Shown piece by piece: positions 44,309 to 52,809 of a stretch of DNA of 64,000 nt. A program made the translations under genes and the position numbers. The notes under the pieces are model-generated. The model ran no database searches, was not told where the DNA came from, and saw nothing but the letters and a program-made list of their open reading frames with translations. Positions within the stretch are counted from its first letter, which is position 1. Each line of letters starts with the position of its first letter. Origin of the DNA: Alloactinosynnema sp. L-07 (GTDB lineage: Bacteria > Actinomycetota > Actinomycetes > Mycobacteriales > Pseudonocardiaceae); the NCBI RefSeq assembly GCF_900070365.1, contig NZ_LN850107.1, positions 62,001-126,000 of the forward strand, written 5' to 3'.

Positions 44309-44581
44309 AGTGGTCGACCTCCCCTCAGCCGCGCGGGTCCGGCCCCGACTTTCGGCGGGCCCAGCGCTGGTTCCATGACACTAGCTAGCTCGGAGAGCGA
44401 GCGGCAGTGATCCGGACACGACTGTGTGGATGAGTCGGTGGGTACTCGAACATGCCGAGTTCATGCGCCAGACGTGGCGTTAGACCTTGCTTCGTCTTTC
44501 GTTCGAACCGCAAGTCGCATTGTGTGATCACACGGAATTCGGGGAGTGACCGCGGACCGCGGACCAGGACAGGAGGGTGCC

Positions 44582-45367
44582 ATGAAACCCGTAGTGCGGA
44601 AGGCCATCTCGGCGATCCGAGCCCGCTACGCCGAGCCGATCACCTTGACCGAGTTGGCCTCCGAGGTGTTCATCAGCCCCTTCCACTTCTCGCGCGTGTT
44701 CGCCAAGGAGACCGGGGTGACCCCCGGCCGCTACCTCACCGCGGTCCGGCTGTTCGAGGCCAAGAGACTGCTGCTGACCACGTCCCTGACCGTCTCCGAC
44801 ATCGTCTGCGGCGTCGGGTACAGCAGTGTCGGGACGTTCACCAGCCGCTTCACCAAGGCCGTCGGCCTGACCCCCACGCAGTACCGCTCGCCCGACGTGT
44901 CGAAGTTGCTGCTCGCGCTGGCCCCGGAGTTCTTCTTCATGCCGTCCCTGGACGACCTGCGCGGCGCGGGTGCGCCGGTCGGCCTGGCATCGAGCGCCGA
45001 CGCGGTCCACGGCCGAGTGCGCTTCCCGGACGGTTTGCGCGGTGAGGTCCTTGTCGGCCTGTTCGCCGACCCGATCCCACAGAGCGCCCCGGTCGCGTTC
45101 CAGTACCTGTCGGCGGACGGGTCCGGCCAGTTCACCATTCCCGCTGTGCCCACGGGGACTTGGTACCCGCTGGCGATGGCGCGCGCGGTCAACGGCCCGA
45201 TCCTGCTTGACACGCCTCGCACCCCGGTCGTGGTGGGCGAGGGCCGCCCGACGGACCTACGGATCCAACTGCGTGAGCTGGACCCGACGGATCCGCCGAT
45301 CGCGGTCACGTTGGCCCGCCGCGAAACTCTCGGTTCCGTTCGGGCGCCCCGACTTCGGGCGGTGTGA
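44582..45367 (+). CDS. AraC-family transcriptional regulator
   Basis: A 261-residue protein with the AraC double helix-turn-helix at the N-terminus (ITLTELASEVFISPFHFSRVFAKETGVTPGRYL and VSDIVCGVGYSSVGTFTSRFTKAVGLTPTQYR), then a ~140-residue C-terminal domain with beta strands, reversing the usual order. GGAGGG precedes ATG 44582. No divergent partner is present, and the effector is unknown. Confidence 0.85.
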   Translation: MKPVVRKAISAIRARYAEPITLTELASEVFISPFHFSRVFAKETGVTPGRYLTAVRLFEAKRLLLTTSLTVSDIVCGVGYSSVGTFTSRFTKAVGLTPTQYRSPDVSKLLLALAPEFFFMPSLDDLRGAGAPVGLASSADAVHGRVRFPDGLRGEVLVGLFADPIPQSAPVAFQYLSADGSGQFTIPAVPTGTWYPLAMARAVNGPILLDTPRTPVVVGEGRPTDLRIQLRELDPTDPPIAVTLARRETLGSVRAPRLRAV

Positions 45368-45458
45368 GTTTCCCATTGGTGGCAAGACCTCGCGCTATCA
45401 GGTGGATTCGCTGCCGCCCGGTCGCGTGGTGTGACACGGATTCCTTACCGTGTGGGGA

Positions 45459-46358
45459 ATGCGAGCAAAGAGTCGGGCAGGCGGGCGTGAACTTGGCGCC
45501 CTGCTGCGCCGCCACCGTGAGAAGGCCGGGCTGACCCTGGACATGCTGTCAGCCCGGATCGGCAAGTCGACAACGTTCTTGCACCGCTTGGAAGTGGGGG
45601 AGCGGTCGGCGACCTCGGAGACAGAGGTCGTCCACTACATGGTCGCCTGCGGCTCGACCTACCAGGCCGTCGATGAGTTGGTCCGCCTTTCCAAGGAGAC
45701 CATCCACGATCGAGGGTATCGGCTGTGTTCGAGCGGCCAGTTCATGTCGGATTCGCTCCGGTCGCTCGTCTTCCACGAGGCCAATGCAACCCGGCTGGTG
45801 AACTATGAACCAGAGGTGATCCCGGGCCTGCTGCAAACCCAGCCATACATCGAGGCGTTGCTCAGTCGCGAGGACATCCCGGTCGACAGGCGGCAAGAGC
45901 GAGTCAAGGATCGCTTGGAGCGGCAGCAGATCCTGATTCGGAACCGGCAGGCGAAGTTCACCTTCGTCATCCACGAGCGCGCGCTTCGGCTTGAGGTCGG
46001 CGACTACCGGATCATGACCGACCAGCTGTACGCCATGATGTTCTTCGCCGACCAGTGGAACATCAGCATCCGAGTCATGCCCGCGTCCGCCCGCCACCGA
46101 GCCCTGTTCGGTGGATCGTTTCTCTACCTTGACCACGACAAGTATTCGCCGATGGTCTACCTCGACGCGGCACTCGGCGGATTCATCGTGGAAGATCGCG
46201 ATTACGTGGAGGCGCAGAGGTCACTCCTGCGGCAGATAGTCAAGGTCTCCCTCAATGAGGAAGAATCCCGGATGTTCATCACCACATTGGCCGATGAGTA
46301 CGACCGGGCGGAAGGCTACTGGGATGACCCTTGGCAGGTGGCGCAAGAGCAGCTCTAG
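45459..46358 (+). CDS. XRE-family regulator with DUF5753
   Basis: A 299-residue protein. The N-terminal Cro/CI-type helix-turn-helix (LGALLRRHREKAGLTLDMLSARIGKSTTFLHRLEVGER, ~11-48) is followed by DUF5753 (from ~95: NYEPEVIPGLLQTQPYIEALL and SIRVMPASARHRALFGGSFLYL). These proteins are abundant in Streptomyces and Pseudonocardiales and pair with a small DUF397 protein, as here. ATG 45459 is preferred over GTG 45450. It probably controls developmental or secondary-metabolism genes through the DUF397 partner. Confidence 0.9.
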   Translation: MRAKSRAGGRELGALLRRHREKAGLTLDMLSARIGKSTTFLHRLEVGERSATSETEVVHYMVACGSTYQAVDELVRLSKETIHDRGYRLCSSGQFMSDSLRSLVFHEANATRLVNYEPEVIPGLLQTQPYIEALLSREDIPVDRRQERVKDRLERQQILIRNRQAKFTFVIHERALRLEVGDYRIMTDQLYAMMFFADQWNISIRVMPASARHRALFGGSFLYLDHDKYSPMVYLDAALGGFIVEDRDYVEAQRSLLRQIVKVSLNEEESRMFITTLADEYDRAEGYWDDPWQVAQEQL

Positions 46359-46500
46359 CAACAATTCCGAGGGCAACTGCGTCGAAGTCGCCCTTCATTC
46401 GGGCCAGGCCGGTGTCCGGGATTCCAAGAACGCGGATGGACCCAGGTTGGCGGTTGACCGCTTGGCCTGGTCCGCCTTCGTCACCGCTATCAAACGTTAG
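46324..46500 (+). CDS. DUF397 small protein, partner of the XRE regulator
   Basis: A 58-residue protein with the DUF397 pattern: WRKSSSSNNSEGNCVEVAL, VRDSKNADGPRLAVDRLAWSAFVTAIK. ATG at 46324 lies inside the end of the XRE gene (35-base overlap), so the two are translationally coupled. In Streptomyces such pairs behave like toxin-antitoxin-like or WhiJ-type regulatory units. It ends in a hairpin terminator. Confidence 0.88.
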   Translation: MTLGRWRKSSSSNNSEGNCVEVALHSGQAGVRDSKNADGPRLAVDRLAWSAFVTAIKR

Positions 46501-46510
46501 GGGCGGATGT

Positions 46511-46544
46511 CACGACCGGCACCGTGCGCGCGGTACCGGCCGTG
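46511..46544 (+). terminator. Hairpin terminator after the XRE-DUF397 pair
   Basis: Arms 46511-46524 (CACGACCGGCACCG) and 46531-46544 pair with two G-T-type positions around a 6-base loop, 10 bases after the DUF397 stop. Confidence 0.55.
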
Positions 46545-46652
46545 ATCGGGTGGTGGTCGGGATCGCCGACCAAAGTCCCCGTTTTCCGCCGCCTCATAAG
46601 GGTGCGCCACATGCCCCTGGCGTGACGTCCTCACGTTTGCGGTGGGTGTTCC

Positions 46653-47321
46653 TCAGATGTCGCCGAAGTCCTTGACGGCTCGGTGGGTGCCGACGTCGGG
46701 GTTGTCGTCCTGCGGCCTGCTCACGCCGATCGTCTGCCAGCCCGCGGCCTGGGCGGCGTCGAGTTCCGCCACCGCGTCCGACAGGAAGAGGATTTCCGGC
46801 CCAGCGGCGCCGATGGCGGCGGCAATGCGCTGGTACGAGGCGGTTTCCTTCTTCGGGCCGCCGGTGACCGTGTCGAAATGGCCGTCCAGCAGACCGAGCA
46901 GGTCGCCGTGGTCGGTGCGGGAGAACCAAAGTCGTTGCGCGAGCACGGATCCCGACGAATAGATCCATCGGCCGACGCCCGCTGCCTGCCACGCCGCCAG
47001 AGCGGGTGGGACGTCCGGGTAGATGACGCCGGTCAGGTCGCCCGCGGCGAAGCCCTCTGCCCAGATCAGGCCGTGCAGTGTCTTCAGTGGACTGTGTTTC
47101 AGGTTGCGGTCGTGCCAGTCGACCAGCACCGCGGCGACCTCGGCCGCGTCGAGGCGTCGGCCGACGAACTCCCGCACGCCGCTGGATACCTCCGCCGTGC
47201 CCTCCCGACCACCGGTGATCCACGGGGTGATCCGGTCCCGCGCGTACGGGAAAAGCACGTCGTGGACCGCCGACAGAGGGCTGGTGGTGCCCTCGATATC
47301 GAGCACTACATGCCGGATCAC
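46653..47321 (-). CDS. mtnC: Acireductone synthase (enolase-phosphatase)
   Basis: A 222-residue HAD-family protein. Motif I is VVLDIEGTTSP, typical of MtnC with Asp-x-Glu. YSSGSVLAQRLWFS forms motif II, GPKKETASY the Lys motif and ILFLSDAVAELDAAQAAG motif IV. It enolises and dephosphorylates diketo-methylthiopentyl phosphate to acireductone in methionine salvage. GTG at 47321 overlaps the mtnD stop by 4 bases. It is the last gene of the salvage operon. Confidence 0.92.
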   Translation of the reverse strand: MIRHVVLDIEGTTSPLSAVHDVLFPYARDRITPWITGGREGTAEVSSGVREFVGRRLDAAEVAAVLVDWHDRNLKHSPLKTLHGLIWAEGFAAGDLTGVIYPDVPPALAAWQAAGVGRWIYSSGSVLAQRLWFSRTDHGDLLGLLDGHFDTVTGGPKKETASYQRIAAAIGAAGPEILFLSDAVAELDAAQAAGWQTIGVSRPQDDNPDVGTHRAVKDFGDI

Positions 47322-47896
47322 GACGCGGGAGCCAGCAGTTCGTCCAGGGTGGGCATGGTCTCGGAGATGGTGGCGCCGGTGAAGCCCGCGACCCAGCCGT
47401 CTTCCTCCTGGAAGAAGCGGATGGCGCAGAAGTATGGGCGCGAGCCCATGTCGAACCAGTGGGTGGTGCCCGCGGGCACCGACATCAGGTCGCCCGCCTC
47501 GCAGACCACGGCGTAGACCTTGTCGCCGAGGTGGAGGTAGAAGCAGCCCGTGCCCTCGACGAAGAAACGGACCTCGTCCTCGTCGTGGGTGTGCTCGTTG
47601 AGGAACTTCTGGCGGGCACCGTCGGCCTTGGCGGGCCACTCCGGGTCGGTGTCGTCCGGGACCAGCCGCACGACGTCCACCAGCGGGTATGGGCCCTCGG
47701 CGGACACCCGGGCGACCTCGTCCCGGTACGCCGCGAGCACCTCGTCCTGGCCCGCGCCCGCGGGCAGCGGGACGGTGCCCCACTGCTCCAAGGTGATGTT
47801 GAACGGAGCGAGTTGGGCGGCGATCTCGGTCAGGTCGCGGGTGCGCAGCAGCACCGTCGAGCTGTCGTTCTCCGGCATGACCTGCAGCAGGGTCAT
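47318..47896 (-). CDS. mtnD: Acireductone dioxygenase (ARD)
   Basis: A 192-residue cupin with metal ligands in EHTHDEDEVRFFVEG (His, His, Glu) and the final His in PAGTTHWFDMG. It cleaves acireductone with O2, giving the keto acid of methionine plus formate with Fe(II), or an off-pathway product with CO when nickel is bound. It lies between the mtnAB fusion (9-base gap) and mtnC (4-base overlap). Confidence 0.94.
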   Translation of the reverse strand: MTLLQVMPENDSSTVLLRTRDLTEIAAQLAPFNITLEQWGTVPLPAGAGQDEVLAAYRDEVARVSAEGPYPLVDVVRLVPDDTDPEWPAKADGARQKFLNEHTHDEDEVRFFVEGTGCFYLHLGDKVYAVVCEAGDLMSVPAGTTHWFDMGSRPYFCAIRFFQEEDGWVAGFTGATISETMPTLDELLAPAS

Positions 47897-47905
47897 TTCT
47901 TCTCC

Positions 47906-49495
47906 TTAAGCGGGGCGGTCGATCAGCAGGCGCAGCCTGCACAGCGTCTCAAGGGACTCCATCCGGTTGCGCGCCGACTCCAGGGTCGGGCCCCAGGTGG
48001 TCGCGCCGTGGGCGCCGATGAGCAGGACCGGGGGAGCGTCGGCGGTGAGCCGCTCGGCCACGTCGGCGGCGATCCGCGGCACGTGCGCGTGGTTCTCGAA
48101 GACCGGGACCGACACGGCGTCGGTCAGGCCAAGGCCCTTGATGATCTCCAGTCCGGCGAACTCCACCACGTCGGCACCCGCGCGGGCGGCCAGCGCGGCG
48201 ACCGCGGTCGCGTAGGGCGGGTGGGCGTGGACGACGGCGCCCGCCTCGGGGAACGCGGCGTAGATCGCGGTATGGATCGACGTCTCCGCTGACGGGCGGC
48301 CCGCGCCGACAGCCGAACTGTCCGCGATCCGTACTCGGACGACGTCCTGGCTGGTCATGGCGCCTTTGCTGACGCCGCTGGCGGTGATCAGCGCGGTCTC
48401 GGCGTCGACCCGGACCGAGATGTTGCCCGCCGTGCCCTCCATCCAGCCGCGCGCGTAGAGCTGCCCGGCGACCTCGGCGAGGCCGTGGCCGGAGGGCTGG
48501 TGGACGCCGTCCTCGGTGACCACGGCGGTCACCAGCGCGGCCGGGGTGACATCGAAGGCGGGGTTGTAGGCGGGCGTCCCTCGCGGCGCCAGGAGAGTGT
48601 CGCCGAGGGTGGTGACCTCGGTGGCGGCGCGCTGCTCGATCTCGATGTCGGCGCCGCTGAGCAGCGCCGGGTCCAGGGTCGAGACCGGGGCCACGACGAT
48701 GAACGGGACCCCGGCCGCCTTGGCCGCCAGGGCCAGCGAATAGGTGCCGATCTTGTTGGCGACATCGCCGTTGGCGCAGACTCGGTCGGCCCCGACCAGC
48801 ACCGCGTCCACCAGGCCTGCTGCCAGCGCGGCTGGGCCTGCCGAGTCGACCATCATCCGGTGCGGGATCCCGGCCTCGGCCAGCTCCCAGGCGGTGAGGC
48901 GGGCGCCCTGGAGCAGCGGGCGGGTCTCGCCGAACAGGACCTCCTCGACCCGGCCGCGCTCGTGCAGCTCCCGGATCGTGCCCAGCGCGGTGCCCCAGGC
49001 CACCGTGGCGAGCCTGCCGGTGTTGCAGTGGGTGAGCAGCCGTAGCGGACGGTCGCCACAGAGGCGGGTGACCAGGTCGGCGGCGTGGTCGGCGGCGGCG
49101 CGGTTGCGGTCCTCGTCCTCGGCGAGGATGCGCTGGGCCTCGGCGAGCACTGCGGCAGCGCCGCCGGACAGATGTCCGAGGACCCGCTCGACCGCCCAGC
49201 TCAGGTTGACCGCGGTCGGCCGCGCGTCGGCGATCCGGCGGGCGTCGGCGCGGACGGCGGCCTCGTCGCAGCCGTCGCCGGTGGTGTTCTGTTCAGCGGA
49301 GAGCGCGACCGCCAAGGCCCCGGCGACGCCGATGGCGGGGGCGCCGCGAATGGCCAGGCGCTTGATGGCGTCGACGACCTCATCGACCGTGCGCAGCCGC
49401 AACTGACGATAAACATGCGGCAACGCGCATTGATCCACCGCGACAATGGTGGAATCCTCCCAGGCCAGCGACCTCGCCATTCGCCCCATCCTCAT
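47906..49495 (-). CDS. mtnAB: Fused methylthioribose-1-phosphate isomerase/methylthioribulose-1-phosphate dehydratase
   Basis: A 529-residue fusion. Residues ~1-325 are MtnA (LAIRGAPAIGVAGALA, THCNTGRLATVAWGTALG, ETRPLLQGARLTAWEL, VGADRVCANGDVANKIGTYSLA). From ~340 follows MtnB, a class II aldolase-fold dehydratase (GWMEGTAGNISVR, SGVSKGAM, AVVHAHPPYATAVA with zinc His pair, FENHAHVPRIA). One polypeptide thus performs two consecutive steps of methionine salvage. ATG at 49495 is taken; 49489 and 49480 are also possible. It heads the mtnAB-mtnD-mtnC operon and is divergent from the aminotransferase gene. Confidence 0.92.
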   Translation of the reverse strand: MRMGRMARSLAWEDSTIVAVDQCALPHVYRQLRLRTVDEVVDAIKRLAIRGAPAIGVAGALAVALSAEQNTTGDGCDEAAVRADARRIADARPTAVNLSWAVERVLGHLSGGAAAVLAEAQRILAEDEDRNRAAADHAADLVTRLCGDRPLRLLTHCNTGRLATVAWGTALGTIRELHERGRVEEVLFGETRPLLQGARLTAWELAEAGIPHRMMVDSAGPAALAAGLVDAVLVGADRVCANGDVANKIGTYSLALAAKAAGVPFIVVAPVSTLDPALLSGADIEIEQRAATEVTTLGDTLLAPRGTPAYNPAFDVTPAALVTAVVTEDGVHQPSGHGLAEVAGQLYARGWMEGTAGNISVRVDAETALITASGVSKGAMTSQDVVRVRIADSSAVGAGRPSAETSIHTAIYAAFPEAGAVVHAHPPYATAVAALAARAGADVVEFAGLEIIKGLGLTDAVSVPVFENHAHVPRIAADVAERLTADAPPVLLIGAHGATTWGPTLESARNRMESLETLCRLRLLIDRPA

Positions 49496-49700
49496 CCGAC
49501 CGTCGACAGCCACTTTAGGCCGCTGAACCCGAGCACCCCGCGGGCGTCCCAATCTGAAAGACGCGGGGCCGACCGGGAAATGTGAATCATGAGACCGGGC
49601 GGAGATCACACCGATGGCTGTGGACGCCTCCTGCCGAACCTGCCAAGTTGTGGCGCGCGCCGGACACAACCCGGGCCGCCCGACCGTCGAAAGGACACCG

Positions 49701-50957
49701 ATGTCGACTGAGGCCATGCTCACCAGGCGGGTTCCCGTTGACCAACCCAGCGCCCCCGGGCCTCGGGTGCTCGGCGGCGACGTCGTCGTCGACACCCCGC
49801 GTGGCCCGCTCACCTACGCCAACCTGGACTACGCCGCGTCGGCGCCGTGCGCTGTCGTGGCCCACGAGGCGGTCAACGAGCTGCTGCCGTACTACGCCAG
49901 CGTGCACCGGGGCGCGGGCGCGCTCTCGCAGCGATGTACGCGCGCGTTCGAGGCGGCCCGGCAGACAGTCGGCTGGTTCGTCGGCGCGCGGCCGGAGGAC
50001 CTGGTCGTGTTCACCCGCAACACGACCGACTCGCTCAACCTGATGGCCCATTTGGTCCCGGCGGGTACCCGGGTGGTGACGTTCGCGGGCGAGCACCACG
50101 CGAACCTGCTCCCGTGGCGCGACCCGATCCGCCTGCCCGTGCCCGCGACCCCGGCCGACGCGGTGGCGTCGCTGGAGCAAGCGCTTGCGGGACTGCGGGA
50201 ACCGGCGCTGGTCGCGGTGACCGGCGCGTCGAACGTCACCGGGGAGATCTGGCCGATCGCCGAACTCGCCCGCGTCGCCCACGCCCACGGCGCCCGCATC
50301 GCCCTGGACGCCGCTCAGCTGGCCCCGCACCGCCGCGTCGACATGGCCGAACTCGACGTCGACTACCTGGCCCTGTCCGGTCACAAGCTCTACGCGCCCT
50401 TCGGCTCCGGCATCCTCGCGGGCCGCGCCGACTGGATGGACGCCGCGACGCCGTACCTGGCGGGCGGCGGCGCGAGCCGACTCGTCGGCGACGCCATCGA
50501 CGATGTCGCCTGGCACCCGGCCCCGGCCCGCCACGAGGCGGGCAGCCCGAACGTGATGGGCGCGGTGGCTCTGGCGGCGGTGTGCGAGGAACTCGACGAG
50601 GCCGACTGGACGATGATGGCCGCGCACGAACACGAACTGGTCGACCGCCTCCGCAACGGTTTCTCGTCCATCCCGGCGGTGCGCCAGCTGTCGATCTTCG
50701 GAGCGGCGCAGGACCGGGTAGGCATCGTGACGTTCGCCATCGATGGGCACGACTCATCCGACGTGTCGGCGTTCCTGGCGAAGCACTACGGGATAGGCGT
50801 CCGGGACGGCCTGTTCTGCTCGCACCCGCTGACCCGGGGCCTACTGAAGGGCGCGTCCTGCTCGGCGCCGACGGCGGTCCGGGCGTCGTTCGGGCTGGGC
50901 TCGCAGCTGGAGCACGTGGACCGGCTGCTGACCGGGATTCGCGAACTACTGAGCTAG
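49701..50957 (+). CDS. Class V aminotransferase/cysteine desulfurase-like PLP enzyme
   Basis: A 418-residue PLP enzyme. The Schiff-base Lys lies in LSGHKLYAPFGSG, the PLP-binding Asp in ARIALDAAQLAPH, and NLDYAASAP and RNTTDSLNLMAHL are typical of the class V group. A conserved Cys in the C-terminal loop is present (LFCSHPL), compatible with desulfurase-type chemistry. AAAGGA precedes ATG 49701. It stands divergent from methionine salvage and could share sulfur-related regulation, but the substrate is unproven. Confidence 0.85.
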   Translation: MSTEAMLTRRVPVDQPSAPGPRVLGGDVVVDTPRGPLTYANLDYAASAPCAVVAHEAVNELLPYYASVHRGAGALSQRCTRAFEAARQTVGWFVGARPEDLVVFTRNTTDSLNLMAHLVPAGTRVVTFAGEHHANLLPWRDPIRLPVPATPADAVASLEQALAGLREPALVAVTGASNVTGEIWPIAELARVAHAHGARIALDAAQLAPHRRVDMAELDVDYLALSGHKLYAPFGSGILAGRADWMDAATPYLAGGGASRLVGDAIDDVAWHPAPARHEAGSPNVMGAVALAAVCEELDEADWTMMAAHEHELVDRLRNGFSSIPAVRQLSIFGAAQDRVGIVTFAIDGHDSSDVSAFLAKHYGIGVRDGLFCSHPLTRGLLKGASCSAPTAVRASFGLGSQLEHVDRLLTGIRELLS

Positions 50958-50959
50958 GC

Positions 50960-51012
50960 GTGTGTCGGTCCTGACCCGGTATGGGGGGAGGTCCGGGTCA
51001 GGACCGACACAC
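50960..51012. terminator. Strong bidirectional hairpin terminator
   Basis: Perfect 20-base arms (50960-50979 and 50993-51012, starting GTGTGTCGGTCCTGACC) flank a 13-base loop. It separates the aminotransferase gene from the convergent FAD monooxygenase gene and marks the probable left edge of the polyketide region. Confidence 0.8.
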
Positions 51013-51053
51013 TGTGTCACGGCGCCCGCCGGGGGGAGCGGGAGCCGAGTCTG

Positions 51054-52616
51054 TTAAGCGATATCCGTGCGCGCCAGCGCACTGCTGAGCGCGGTCGCCA
51101 GTTCCGCCTCCGCCTGGTCGACCGAGCCGCTCGACCGCCAGGCCACGAACCCGTCCGGCCGGACCAGCGCCGCGCCGTCCGCCGCCACGCCGTAGGCCGT
51201 GGGGAACACACCGTCGCGGTCGATCAGGTCGGTGCCGACGCGGAACGCCGTCACCGGGACCTCGTTGCGGGCGGCCAGCTTCTGCGCCGCCTCGACCCAC
51301 GCCTGGCCGTCGGACCCGGCCAGCAGGACGAAGTCGGCACCAAAGACGTCCACAGTGGACTCAAGGTCGCCGTCGAGCCACAGGTGCGGGGCGCGGGTGC
51401 CGGGCTCGCCGGTCAGTTCCGACGGGTGGATCGGCTGGCCGGGGGTGTAGCGGTAGCCCAGGGTCATCGCCAGAGGGTCGATGACCTGGGACTTCTGCTC
51501 GTCGGTGGCGAAACCGGCGCGCATGGCCAGCCGCAGGCCGCCCTGGGCGACGGTCAGGCGGGCGACCGGGGCGCGTTCGGCCTCGTAGGTGTCCAGCAGT
51601 TCCACGCCAGCGTGGCCCGCGAGCACCGCCGCGAGCTTCCAGGCGAGGTTGTGCGCGTCGTGGATGCCCAGGTTGGCGCCGTAGCCGCCGATCGGGGGAA
51701 CGATGTGGGCCGAGTCGCCCGCGAAGAACACCCGGTCCACGCGCAGGCGCTCCGCGACGATGCCCGCCATCTCCCACGGCAGGACATCGCGGATCTCGAC
51801 CGGGTAGGCGTCGTCGCCGATGGCGGCGCGGACCAGCTCGACGCTGCGCTCGGTGGTGAAGTCCCCGACCGACTCGCCGTCCTCGGGCTTGTAGGTGACG
51901 ATCAGCGTGCCCTCGGTGAGGGTGTCGTCGTGGCCGAGGACCGCGGTGAACTCGGGGTTCTCGATCTGGCAGATGGAGAACCGGCGGCCGTTCAGCGGGC
52001 CCGTGAGATCGGCCCGGAACAGGATGCTGACCTGGTGGCGGAACGCGCCGCGGCCCTGGGCGCCGACGCCGAGCTTCTCGCGCAGCGGGGAACGGGCGCC
52101 GTCGGCGGCGATGACGTAGTCGGCCTTGATCCGGCGCTCGACGCCCTCGACCCGGTCGACCACGATCGCGTCGACACCGTCGGCGGACTGGGTCAAGTCG
52201 ATGAGGCCAGTGTTGAACAGCAGTTCCGCGCCCGCCGACGCCGCCGCGGCGCGCACGATCGGCTCCATTCGGTCCTGGCCGAGCGAGACGTGCTTGCACG
52301 GGGTGATCGCGCGCAGGTCGTCGGCGTCGGGCAGGATCTGCCGCCCGATCTCGGTGCCCAGCAGCGACACCACCTTGCCGTTGATCCGGTGGTCGGCGAA
52401 ACCTTTGGCCGCCTCCAGCACCTGCTTCTCCACGCCCGCGGCGCGGAAGATCTCCAGGGTGCGCTCGTACCAGCCCCACGCGCGCGGGTGGATGGACGTG
52501 CCGGGGTGGCGCTCGACCAGCGTGACCGCCACGCCGGCGTTGGCGAGGAAGAGGGCGCTGGAAAGCCCGACCACACCTCCGCCGACCACCAGCACCGAGG
52601 TCTTCTGTTCCTGCAT
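51054..52616 (-). CDS. FAD-dependent aromatic hydroxylase (polyketide tailoring type)
   Basis: A 520-residue group A flavoprotein monooxygenase. Motifs: GxGxxG (VVGGGVVGLSSALFL, ~10-24), the DG motif (VIAADGARSPLREKLG) and GD motif (FFAGDSAHIVPPIGGYGANLGIHDAHNLAWKL). The ~110-residue C-terminal thioredoxin-like domain is as in PgaE, RdmE and related hydroxylases of aromatic polyketides. ATG at 52616 follows GGGAGGGC. It is divergent from the POT transporter, with TTCGAG repeats between. It probably hydroxylates the polycyclic product. Confidence 0.9.
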   Translation of the reverse strand: MQEQKTSVLVVGGGVVGLSSALFLANAGVAVTLVERHPGTSIHPRAWGWYERTLEIFRAAGVEKQVLEAAKGFADHRINGKVVSLLGTEIGRQILPDADDLRAITPCKHVSLGQDRMEPIVRAAAASAGAELLFNTGLIDLTQSADGVDAIVVDRVEGVERRIKADYVIAADGARSPLREKLGVGAQGRGAFRHQVSILFRADLTGPLNGRRFSICQIENPEFTAVLGHDDTLTEGTLIVTYKPEDGESVGDFTTERSVELVRAAIGDDAYPVEIRDVLPWEMAGIVAERLRVDRVFFAGDSAHIVPPIGGYGANLGIHDAHNLAWKLAAVLAGHAGVELLDTYEAERAPVARLTVAQGGLRLAMRAGFATDEQKSQVIDPLAMTLGYRYTPGQPIHPSELTGEPGTRAPHLWLDGDLESTVDVFGADFVLLAGSDGQAWVEAAQKLAARNEVPVTAFRVGTDLIDRDGVFPTAYGVAADGAALVRPDGFVAWRSSGSVDQAEAELATALSSALARTDIA

Positions 52617-52690
52617 CACTGCCCTCCCGGCCGAATGAACCCCGCTCGTCGGACTTCCCTGCAAGGGTGATGCCGAGAACTCCAAGGCCG

Positions 52691-52743
52691 CTCGAACAGA
52701 CCTCGAAGCGGCCTGCTCGAAGTCCGTTTGAGCGGTTTTCGAG
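52691..52743 (-). promoter_or_regulatory. SARP-type direct repeats in the divergent promoter
   Basis: On the minus strand TTCGAG occurs at 52721-52716, 52707-52702 and 52696-52691, spaced 14 and 11 bases. On the plus strand TTCGAG occurs at 52738-52743, 22 bases after the register of the nearest copy. Heptamers of this kind with about 11-base spacing are the known operators of SARP proteins. The same core recurs near 63447-63463 upstream of the cyclase genes. Confidence 0.55.
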
Positions 52744-52809
52744 CCGAATTGCCCGGCGGCGGGGGACATTCCTCACCGCCGGACCAGATCAAGCCGAAGG
52801 GTGTCAGGC

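Noticed and set aside
49496..49700. Possible SAM-type riboswitch or leader peptide between mtnAB and the aminotransferase
   Set aside because: GTGAATCATGAGACC superficially recalls an S-box-type core, but I could not fit a complete consensus structure on either strand.
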